DNA of 7,236 nt, from NCBI GenBank assembly GCA_964561705.1, contig CAZLQJ010000076.1:1-7236 (forward strand). Reading direction: 5' to 3'. The notes beneath the pieces were generated by a model that was given only the letters and a program-made list of their open reading frames with translations, searched no databases and was not told where the DNA came from. Both the position numbers and the translations under genes were made by a program. The stretch is from HGM12587 sp964561705 (GTDB taxonomy: Bacteria; Bacillota; Clostridia; Lachnospirales; Lachnospiraceae). The first letter of the stretch is position 1; every line of letters begins with the position of its first letter. Positions 1-5,318 of the stretch are shown here, piece by piece.

Positions 1-320
1 ACTTAACACAGATGACTTACGGTTTCTCTCGTGACGATGCTGGTAAGTTCTTAGAAGCATACTATGACACCAAGATTTTTGAAAACGATCCGTTTGCAAA
101 ACTCGACCAGAACGGTGTTGGAAAACTCATGGAAATGGCTATCAAACTTGGTAAGCCGGCAAATGAAAACCTGCACTTTGGTATCTGTGGTGAACACGGC
201 GGAGATCCTACATCTGTAGAATTCTGCCACAGAATCGGATTAGATTATGTATCCTGCTCACCATTCCGTGTGCCAATCGCAAGACTTGCAGCAGCACAGG
301 CAGCGATTGCAGACAAATAA
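1..320 (+). CDS. ppdK: Pyruvate, phosphate dikinase, C-terminal fragment
   Basis: The gene enters from the left edge; the reading frame is open from base 3 (LTQMTYGFSRDD...) and ends at TAA 318-320, so only about the last 105 residues are present. PPDK is a cytoplasmic enzyme that interconverts PEP + AMP + PPi with pyruvate + ATP + Pi; in fermentative anaerobes it often runs towards ATP. The visible part is the end of the C-terminal PEP/pyruvate-binding TIM barrel. The GICGEHGGDP motif (bases about 180-209) holds the family's active-site cysteine (codon 186-188). It is followed by the typical ending SCSPFRVPIARLAAAQAAI. The internal ATG at 12 is not a start, because family sequence continues upstream of it. 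Identification is very secure; the N-terminal phosphohistidine and ATP-grasp domains lie outside the window. Confidence 0.97.
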   Translation, partial: LTQMTYGFSRDDAGKFLEAYYDTKIFENDPFAKLDQNGVGKLMEMAIKLGKPANENLHFGICGEHGGDPTSVEFCHRIGLDYVSCSPFRVPIARLAAAQAAIADK

Positions 321-340
321 AATTGGATTAAATTTTGGAA

Positions 341-369
341 AGGGCTGTCACACTTTGTGTGACAGCCCT
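341..369 (+). terminator. Strong hairpin after ppdK, without a clear U-tract
   Basis: A perfect 13-base-pair inverted repeat (AGGGCTGTCACAC, 341-353, and GTGTGACAGCCCT, 357-369) encloses a TTT loop. It begins 20 bases after the ppdK stop. It is followed by GCTATATAAAG rather than a T-run, so it is not a textbook Rho-independent terminator on the + strand. It could act as a weak terminator, a 3'-end stabiliser for an abundant ppdK transcript, or a leader structure for the next gene, whose ribosome binding site starts about 10 bases later. Confidence 0.6.
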
Positions 370-393
370 GCTATATAAAGAGGGAGAATGATC

Positions 394-885
394 ATGAAAG
401 TATGTCCTAATTGTAATACACAACTTAACGATAGTGCTGCTTTTTGCACGAATTGCGGAACACAGTTTGCAGCACAACCGCAACCGAATAGCACACCTCA
501 GTATGATCCTTACGATCATACAGCGGAATTTGATCCGCAAGATATTTCGGATAACAAAGTAATAGCGATGCTTGTTTATCTGATGGGAGCGATTGGTGTG
601 ATAATTGCTTTGTTAGCAAGCAATTCATCGAAATATGTATCCTTCCATCTTCGTCAAGCCTTAAAATTCTTAGTTGTTGAGATTGTTATGATGATCGCAA
701 TATTTGTTTCCACAGTTTTGTGTATTATTCCGATTCTCGGATGGTTTATTTGTGCTCTTGTGGTGATTGCTGTTTGTATCGCATATATTATATTATTTGT
801 GTTGAAAATTGTTTGCTTTTTCCAGATATGCTCCGGAAAAGCAAAAGAACCGGCAATCATTCGTAGTTTAAACTTTTTGAGATAA
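394..885 (+). CDS. Zinc-ribbon, multi-pass membrane protein (DUF4870/Tic20-like)
   Basis: A 163-residue protein of unknown function. Residues 4-21 form a small zinc ribbon with two CxxC knuckles (C4-P-N-C7 and C18-T-N-C21), of the kind common at the N-terminus of Firmicute membrane proteins. A polar linker rich in Gln, Pro and Asp follows (about 25-52). The rest is hydrophobic, with likely membrane helices near 55-75, 90-112 and 115-143. The stretch SKYVSFHLRQALKF between helices 1 and 2 resembles the DUF4870/Tic20-like pattern (F-H-x-x-Q-A-L). I chose the ATG at 394 because AGGGAG at 381-386 lies 7 bases upstream; the in-frame ATG at 388 would leave one base of spacing. I see no convincing promoter between ppdK and this gene, so it may depend on read-through past the hairpin. 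No function can be assigned; the cytoplasmic zinc ribbon and short linker are seen, not interpreted. Confidence 0.85.
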   Translation: MKVCPNCNTQLNDSAAFCTNCGTQFAAQPQPNSTPQYDPYDHTAEFDPQDISDNKVIAMLVYLMGAIGVIIALLASNSSKYVSFHLRQALKFLVVEIVMMIAIFVSTVLCIIPILGWFICALVVIAVCIAYIILFVLKIVCFFQICSGKAKEPAIIRSLNFLR

Positions 886-924
886 TGAAAATGAAATGTG
901 TAACTTTTTTCAGTAAATAATGAT

Positions 925-967
925 ATAAAAGGTCTTCTATGATAAGTGATCATAGAAGACCTTTTAT
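925..967. terminator. Bidirectional Rho-independent terminator
   Basis: A perfect 19-base-pair inverted repeat (arms 925-943 and 949-967) has an AAGTG loop. The arms carry AAAA at the left base and TTTT at the right base, so each strand ends its stem in a U-run. It sits between the convergent zinc-ribbon gene and ABC operon, and can end both transcripts. Confidence 0.9.
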
Positions 968-1004
968 TATAGCAAGATTTACATAGTCTCTTGTGGTGCT
1001 GCGT

Positions 1005-2780
1005 TTATAATTCCTTCTGTATCTGTAATTCATATAATCGCTTGTAAATTCCATCCTGTGCCAGCAGTTCTTGGTGGGTTCCTCGTTCACGGATCTTCCC
1101 TTTGTGCATGACCATGATGCAGTCTGCATGTTGGATGGTGGACAGTCGGTGTGCAACCATGATGGTGGTGCGTCCTGTCATCAGCTTTTCTAAAGCTTCC
1201 TGGATGAGAATTTCTGTTTCTGTATCAATATTGGCAGTTGCTTCATCCATGACAAGAATTTGAGGATTGTGTGCCAGTGTGCGGGCAAATGACAATAATT
1301 GTCGCTCTCCTGCGGAGAAGGTAACCCCGCGTTCTGCCACGGGTTCTTCGTATCCGTGAGGAAGCTTTTCGATAAAATAGGATGCATTGACATATTCTGC
1401 CGATTTTTTGACGGTTTCCATGGAAATATCATGATCGTTCAGGCGGATATTGCTGGCAATGGTGCCTTCAAAGATAAATACATCCTGCTGCATCTGTCCG
1501 ATAGCGTTGCGAAGCTGTTTGCGGCTTAAGAGGCGTATATCTACGCCATCAATATAGATATGTCCCTTTTGGATATCATAATATCTTCCGATCAGATTTA
1601 AAATCGATGATTTTCCGGCTCCGGTAGCACCTACAAAGGCTACTTTTTGTCCGGGTTCAATGACAAAGGAGACATCCCGAAGGACATAGTTCTCGCCATC
1701 ATAGGCAAACCATACATGGTCAAATTCGATCTTTCCCTGTATGGACGGCAGAAATACAGGTTCTTTCGGCTCAGTGATCATTGGTTCCTCAGACATTACT
1801 GTAAAGATTTTTTCTGCAGAGGCAATGGAATTTTGCAGGGTCGTAAACTGTTCTGACAGCTCACGGATCGGTTCAAAGAAGGTCTGAATGTACTGGGAAA
1901 AGATATAGAGCGAACCAATGGAAATGGCGCCTCCCAGGACTTCACGGCTTCCGACGTCAAGGACGATCATCAGGGATAAGATGCCTAAAATATAGGACAA
2001 TGGCCAGAAAATCGCCATGACCATGATCTCGCGGAAATAAGCACGGTACAGTTTGTGGTTTTTATGGTTGAATTCTTCAAATTTTCTTTTTTCTCTTCCA
2101 AAAATCTGAATAATCCTCATACCGGAAAGATTTTCAGAAAGAAATGTATTGATATCCGTTAATCGGGTACGTACCATACGATAGGTTTCCCTGGAAATGC
2201 GGCGCATGATCAGCGTCAATGCAATGACCAAAGGCAGCAGGGTGAAAGAGAAGAGGGCAAGCTTCCAATCCATCAGAAGCATGACAAGAGCAAGCCCTAA
2301 AATCTTTACGATATTGCGGAACATTTTTACCAGAATCCCGGAATACATTTCTTCTAAAGCAACGACGTCATTGGTAACTCTGGTGACCAGTTTTCCAACT
2401 GGAGTCAGGTCAAAATAGCGACTGCCAAGTGTTTGGATATGTTTGTAGAGATCCTTACGGATTGTCAGCATGATCATTTGACCGGTCTTTTGAAGGATCC
2501 ATGTCTGTATCATATTGAAAAGGAAAGACAGAAGGAGTACGGCTGCATATTTCCAGGCGGTATGCAGGAGCAGCTGGTAATCTCCATGGGCTTCAAAATG
2601 ATCGATGGCTTCTCCGATCAGCATTGGCCGATACAGGTCGAACGCTGTCAGACAAAGTACCAAAAACAGGGAAAAAATCATCTGACCGGCATAAGGTTTC
2701 AGGTAGGAAAGCAGCCGAAGCAGTGCATTTCCTTTTGTATGAAATTCAATCGTGTCTTCTGTTAATGAACGTTTCTGCAT
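1005..2780 (-). CDS. ABC exporter half-transporter, second subunit (YheH/BmrD-like, consensus Walker B)
   Basis: A 591-residue fused membrane plus ATPase subunit. The transmembrane domain has six helices near residues 32-54, 74-96, 150-170, 173-193, 253-275 and 283-303. The ATPase domain (about 349-591) has Walker A GATGAGKS (384-391), Q-loop Gln432, Walker B ILVMDE with catalytic Glu513, and switch His544. Its signature is degenerate: FSAGE at 488-492 instead of LSGGQ. This is the known pattern of the partner that supplies the catalytic glutamate in heterodimeric exporters such as BmrCD, LmrCD and TM287/288. The start at 2780 is preferred: GGAAGG lies 8 bases upstream and the ATG follows the upstream TAA after one base, implying translational coupling. 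The in-frame ATG at 2801 has no good ribosome binding site. The likely role is ATP-driven export of drugs or amphiphiles; the actual substrate is unknown. Confidence 0.93.
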   Translation of the reverse strand: MQKRSLTEDTIEFHTKGNALLRLLSYLKPYAGQMIFSLFLVLCLTAFDLYRPMLIGEAIDHFEAHGDYQLLLHTAWKYAAVLLLSFLFNMIQTWILQKTGQMIMLTIRKDLYKHIQTLGSRYFDLTPVGKLVTRVTNDVVALEEMYSGILVKMFRNIVKILGLALVMLLMDWKLALFSFTLLPLVIALTLIMRRISRETYRMVRTRLTDINTFLSENLSGMRIIQIFGREKRKFEEFNHKNHKLYRAYFREIMVMAIFWPLSYILGILSLMIVLDVGSREVLGGAISIGSLYIFSQYIQTFFEPIRELSEQFTTLQNSIASAEKIFTVMSEEPMITEPKEPVFLPSIQGKIEFDHVWFAYDGENYVLRDVSFVIEPGQKVAFVGATGAGKSSILNLIGRYYDIQKGHIYIDGVDIRLLSRKQLRNAIGQMQQDVFIFEGTIASNIRLNDHDISMETVKKSAEYVNASYFIEKLPHGYEEPVAERGVTFSAGERQLLSFARTLAHNPQILVMDEATANIDTETEILIQEALEKLMTGRTTIMVAHRLSTIQHADCIMVMHKGKIRERGTHQELLAQDGIYKRLYELQIQKEL

Positions 2781-2781
2781 C

Positions 2782-4557
2782 TTACATACCTTCCAATTCA
2801 TTTTCTAATTGTTGTTTTTGATAGATTTCTGCATAAAATCCATTCTGTTTTAAAAGCTCCTCGTGGGTTCCATATTCACTGAGCGTTCCGTCAGATAAGA
2901 CCGCAATGTGATCTGCTTTTTGCAGTGTGGAAATGCGATGTGCAATGAGGAGAGTCGTTTTTCCTTCACGAATACGTACCAGATTTTCCAGGATCTTTTC
3001 TTCTGTATCAGTATCAACTGCAGACAAAGAATCGTCTAAAATAAGGATCGGCGCATCCATCAGCAGTGCTCTTGCAATGGAGCTTCGCTGTTTTTGTCCT
3101 CCGGAAAGTGTAACGCCGCGTTCCCCTACTAATGTTTCGTATTGTTCTGGGAAATTCATGATATTGTCATGAATGCAGGCATCTTTTGCGGCCTGGTGAA
3201 TCTGTTCCCGGATCTCGGGATGATCTTCCAAACGTTCTTCCAGTCCAAAGGCAATATTTTCTTCCAAAGTATCAGAGAACATAAAGTTTTCCTGAGGTAC
3301 ATAGGCAATATCGCGGTGCAGAACAAAAAGCGGATAATCTTCAATGGGTTTTCCGTCCAGAAGGAGCATTCCCCGTTCGCAGTCATAAACCCGCAGGAAA
3401 AGATCTGCGAGAGAAGTTTTACCGCTGCCGGTACGTCCCATGATCGCAAGGGTTTCACCGGCTTCTATATGAAGATTCAAATCTTTTAAGACCGGATCAG
3501 TTCCATCTGGATAGGTAAAGGTTAAATGTTTCATGGTGATCTCACCCTTTAATTCTGAAGACTTCATTTCTTCTGCAGATTTATCTACAATATCCGGCTG
3601 TTCATTGAAAATTTCGGAGATCCGTCGAAAAGCTGCAGTTGCCTGACTGAAATAGTTGATGCAGTCACCGCAGGCGATCATTGGCCAGACCAGCATACCG
3701 ATATAAGAATTAAATGCGACAAATTGTCCGATGGAAACACTGCCGTTTAAGACCATTTTTCCGCCAAAGATTAAGGTTACCAGAATGCTTAACCCTGTGA
3801 TTGTGTCAAAGAGTGGTCCGATGATGGCACGAAGTTTTACCAGATCCATGTTTTTTTCCATAGAATGGATGCTTGCTTTCTCAATATTTTCAAAATCTTT
3901 TTCTTCCTGTACAAAGGCTTTGATCACACGGATCCCTGTCAGACTTTCCTGAACTCTGTTTGAAAGCTGAGAAAAAGCTTCCTGGGATTTTAAAGCCCGT
4001 TTGTCAAATTCCAAACCGAAATAGTAACAGGTTACGGCGACCAGCGTGAGAGGCAGGAAGGCAATGATTGTCAATTTCAGGTCTATGTAGAAAATCATTT
4101 TTATCAGAACCATAAAAGTCATGATGATCGCATCGAAGGCAGTGATCACAGCAATTCCTACTGCCAGACGGATCGCCTGAAGGTCATTTGTAAAATAAGC
4201 CATCAAATCGCCTGTATTATGGCTGTTATAGTAGCGGGCGGATAAAGTCTCTATATGGGCAAACATATCGTTCCTCAGGTGATATTCCACGCCACGGGAG
4301 GCACCGATGATAAAATAACGCCAGCCAAAGCGTCCGGCCATCATGATCAGTCCAATGCCTAAAATCTTGCCTAGAACATGTTTCACCCCTGAAAAATTCA
4401 TAGTTCCGAAAGTCAGGCCGTCAATGATCTCGCCAATATATTGGGGAATATAGAGCCCGGCCAGGTCTACGATCAAAAGAACCAGAATTCCGGCCAGATA
4501 ATGATATTTATACCTCAATAAATAAGGAATGAGTGAAAATTTCTTTTTTTGTTTCAT
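2782..4557 (-). CDS. ABC exporter half-transporter, first subunit (YheI/BmrC-like, degenerate Walker B)
   Basis: A 591-residue protein, by chance or constraint the same length as its partner. Six membrane helices lie near 18-40, 63-85, 133-155, 160-180, 246-268 and 275-297. The ATPase domain (about 338-591) has Walker A GRTGSGKT (374-381), Q-loop Gln422, canonical signature LSGGQ (484-488), Walker B ILILDD and His540. Asp509 replaces the catalytic glutamate. Paired with the FSAGE signature of the second subunit this gives one degenerate and one consensus ATP site, the hallmark of heterodimeric multidrug-type exporters. The start is the ATG at 4557, with GGAGAG about 6 bases upstream. The open frame continues upstream to 4836, but that part crosses the promoter and the divergent regulator and does not resemble this family. 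The gene is first in a two-gene operon, one base from the next start. Confidence 0.93.
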   Translation of the reverse strand: MKQKKKFSLIPYLLRYKYHYLAGILVLLIVDLAGLYIPQYIGEIIDGLTFGTMNFSGVKHVLGKILGIGLIMMAGRFGWRYFIIGASRGVEYHLRNDMFAHIETLSARYYNSHNTGDLMAYFTNDLQAIRLAVGIAVITAFDAIIMTFMVLIKMIFYIDLKLTIIAFLPLTLVAVTCYYFGLEFDKRALKSQEAFSQLSNRVQESLTGIRVIKAFVQEEKDFENIEKASIHSMEKNMDLVKLRAIIGPLFDTITGLSILVTLIFGGKMVLNGSVSIGQFVAFNSYIGMLVWPMIACGDCINYFSQATAAFRRISEIFNEQPDIVDKSAEEMKSSELKGEITMKHLTFTYPDGTDPVLKDLNLHIEAGETLAIMGRTGSGKTSLADLFLRVYDCERGMLLLDGKPIEDYPLFVLHRDIAYVPQENFMFSDTLEENIAFGLEERLEDHPEIREQIHQAAKDACIHDNIMNFPEQYETLVGERGVTLSGGQKQRSSIARALLMDAPILILDDSLSAVDTDTEEKILENLVRIREGKTTLLIAHRISTLQKADHIAVLSDGTLSEYGTHEELLKQNGFYAEIYQKQQLENELEGM

Positions 4558-4621
4558 GATATTCTCTCCAAACGTACATTCTCGCCTAAATTCCGGATAG
4601 GAATGACGGCACATCTTTTTT

Positions 4622-4649
4622 ATTATAAAACATCTGTTAGGAAAGTCAA
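4622..4649 (-). promoter_or_regulatory. Sigma-A promoter of the ABC operon
   Basis: On the minus strand, TTGACT (4649-4644) is followed after 16 bases by a perfect TATAAT (4627-4622). The predicted transcript starts near 4615 and gives a leader of about 57 bases before the ATG at 4557. This is the strongest promoter match in the window. Confidence 0.8.
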
Positions 4650-4673
4650 GAAATGCAAGAAGATGTATGAGAT

Positions 4674-4704
4674 TTGGAACGAACAATACAATTGTTAATA
4701 AAAT
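4674..4704 (+). promoter_or_regulatory. Possible promoter of the BlaI-family regulator
   Basis: TTGGAA (4674-4679) could serve as -35 and TAAAAT (4699-4704) as -10, with a longish 19-base spacer; TAATAA at 4696 is an alternative with 16 bases. The region is where the regulator's promoter must lie unless it is read from elsewhere, but the exact boxes are uncertain. Confidence 0.4.
4687..4696. promoter_or_regulatory. Candidate BlaI/MecI-type operator
   Basis: TACAATTGTT contains the 8-base palindrome ACAATTGT and matches the known BlaI/MecI operator core TACA-NN-TGTA in all but the last base. It lies 30 bases before the regulator ATG, inside the spacer of the proposed regulator promoter, where binding would block RNA polymerase. 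It suggests autoregulation. It is about 38 bases upstream of the ABC operon's -35 box, so control of that operon is possible but not shown. Confidence 0.5.
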
Positions 4705-4726
4705 GATTAACATACAGGAGAGAAAG

Positions 4727-5071
4727 ATGAAGTATAGTACAGGTTTATCTGAAAATGAATGGTATATTATGCAGGTGCTGTGGGAAAATTCTCCGGCAGC
4801 TTTACGGGAAATCTGTGATGCCTTAAAAGACAGCAAAGGATGGAGCCGTCATGCGGTTACCTCATTTTTAAAGAAAATGTTGGAAAAGGGCGCAATTACG
4901 GTGGATGAAAGCGGTAAAGTGAAAAAATATTCACCGGTATGGAGTAAGGAAGAAACGATTCTTGAAGAAACACATTCTATTTTAGATCGTGTTTATCGGG
5001 GGGATCTTCTTTTAATGGTCAGCAATGCAGTGAAGGAGCAGAAACTGACAAAAAAGAAATTGAGGAACTAA
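4727..5071 (+). CDS. BlaI/MecI/CopY-family transcriptional repressor, zero-frame product
   Basis: A 114-residue winged-helix DNA-binding protein in the zero frame. Residues 7-75 match the family closely: LSENEWYIMQVLW, the recognition region GWSRHAVTSFLKKMLEKG (about 38-55), and the wing followed by YSPVWSKEE. Such proteins are cytoplasmic dimeric repressors of antibiotic or metal resistance genes, usually released when a BlaR1/MecR1 sensor triggers cleavage. Asn100-Ala101 falls where I recall the MecI/BlaI scissile Asn-Phe bond, judged by alignment from memory. The start is the ATG at 4727, with AGGAGA 5-6 bases upstream; earlier in-frame ATGs at 4667 and 4703 lack this. The zero frame ends early (LTKKKLRN, stop 5069-5071). 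The family's C-terminal dimerisation helix (EIEELKEMLDHMEE, stop TAG 5098-5100) continues in the -1 frame from base 5056, which would give a family-typical 124 residues. The gene is divergent from the ABC operon. Confidence 0.88.
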   Translation: MKYSTGLSENEWYIMQVLWENSPAALREICDALKDSKGWSRHAVTSFLKKMLEKGAITVDESGKVKKYSPVWSKEETILEETHSILDRVYRGDLLLMVSNAVKEQKLTKKKLRN

Positions 5072-5100
5072 AGGAAATGCTGGATCATATGGAAGAATAG
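5033..5100 (+). other. Candidate programmed -1 frameshift site and -1 frame tail of the repressor
   Basis: The heptamer A AAA AAG (5050-5056) is read as acA AAA AAG in the zero frame, the exact phase needed for -1 slippage. AAGGAG (5033-5038) lies 11 bases upstream, close to the spacing of the stimulatory Shine-Dalgarno-like element in E. coli dnaX. After slippage, codons 5056-5097 encode EIEELKEMLDHMEE and end at TAG 5098-5100. I see no strong stem-loop downstream. A plain one-base loss from an A7 run would look the same, so function is inferred, not shown. Confidence 0.5.
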
Positions 5101-5113
5101 ACAGGAGCTTGCC

Positions 5114-5244
5114 ATGAATTGGATTTATTTTATGATCAGCAGCACAGCACTGATCGGAATGGTTTTTTTATTCAAAAATTGTTTCGGAAGAAACTTTCTC
5201 CGGGGGCAGTTTATGCCTTGTGGCAGTTTCCGATGCTTCGTTAA
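5114..5244 (+). pseudogene. Truncated remnant of a BlaR1/MecR1-type M56 sensor peptidase
   Basis: The zero frame from ATG 5114 begins MNWIYFMISSTALIGMVFL, a typical first membrane helix of BlaR1/MecR1 proteins. From base 5170 the -1 frame continues the family pattern with IQKLFRKKLSPGAVYALW and then QFPMLR, ending at TAA 5242-5244. Together they give 43 codons, against several hundred in an intact sensor. The HExxH zinc-peptidase core and any penicillin-binding domain are absent. The gene still has a good ribosome binding site (AGGAG, 5103-5107, 6 bases upstream) and follows the repressor's -1-frame stop by 13 bases, the usual blaI-blaR1 order. The loss of the rest, just before the MATE promoter, points to a deletion. 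A zero-frame reading would run to 5332 with unrelated sequence and is not credible as a protein. Confidence 0.75.
5164..5170 (+). other. Slippery heptamer T TTT TTA in the sensor remnant
   Basis: The remnant is read gtT TTT TTA in the zero frame, the phase and sequence of the retroviral U UUU UUA frameshift site. The family-like reading moves to the -1 frame immediately after it. Because the gene is truncated anyway, a simple one-base loss from the T-run is the more economical explanation. Confidence 0.35.
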
Positions 5245-5254
5245 AAATAAGGGC

Positions 5255-5283
5255 TGTTCATTGTTCGGCAAATTTGATATAAT
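5255..5283 (+). promoter_or_regulatory. Extended -10 promoter of the MATE gene
   Basis: TGATATAAT (5275-5283) is a perfect extended -10 element (TGN-TATAAT). TGTTCA (5255-5260) lies 17 bases upstream as a weak -35. The predicted start near 5290 gives a leader of about 30 bases. The MATE gene can therefore be transcribed independently of the repressor. I see no TACA/TGTA palindrome here. Confidence 0.7.
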
Positions 5284-5318
5284 AGTCGTTCACAGAATAA
5301 AAACAGGAGATCATAAAC

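Noticed and set aside
388..393. ATG at 388 as the start of the zinc-ribbon gene
   Set aside because: It leaves only one base between AGGGAG and the start; the ATG at 394 has 7 bases.
2781..2801. Earlier ATG (2801) for the second ABC subunit, overlapping the upstream gene
   Set aside because: No Shine-Dalgarno sequence at a suitable distance, whereas the ATG at 2780 has GGAAGG 8 bases upstream and follows the upstream stop directly.
4590..4604. Short inverted repeat (ATTCC/GGAAT) in the ABC operon leader
   Set aside because: A 5-base stem with a 5-base loop is too weak to call as a regulatory element.
4667..4726. Upstream in-frame starts (4667, 4703) for the repressor
   Set aside because: They lie in or next to the proposed promoter and operator, lack ribosome binding sites, and add residues not seen in the family.
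4558..4836. N-terminal extension of the first ABC subunit to 684 residues
   Set aside because: It overlaps the divergent promoter, the operator and the start of the repressor gene and lacks family similarity; the ATG at 4557 has a good ribosome binding site.
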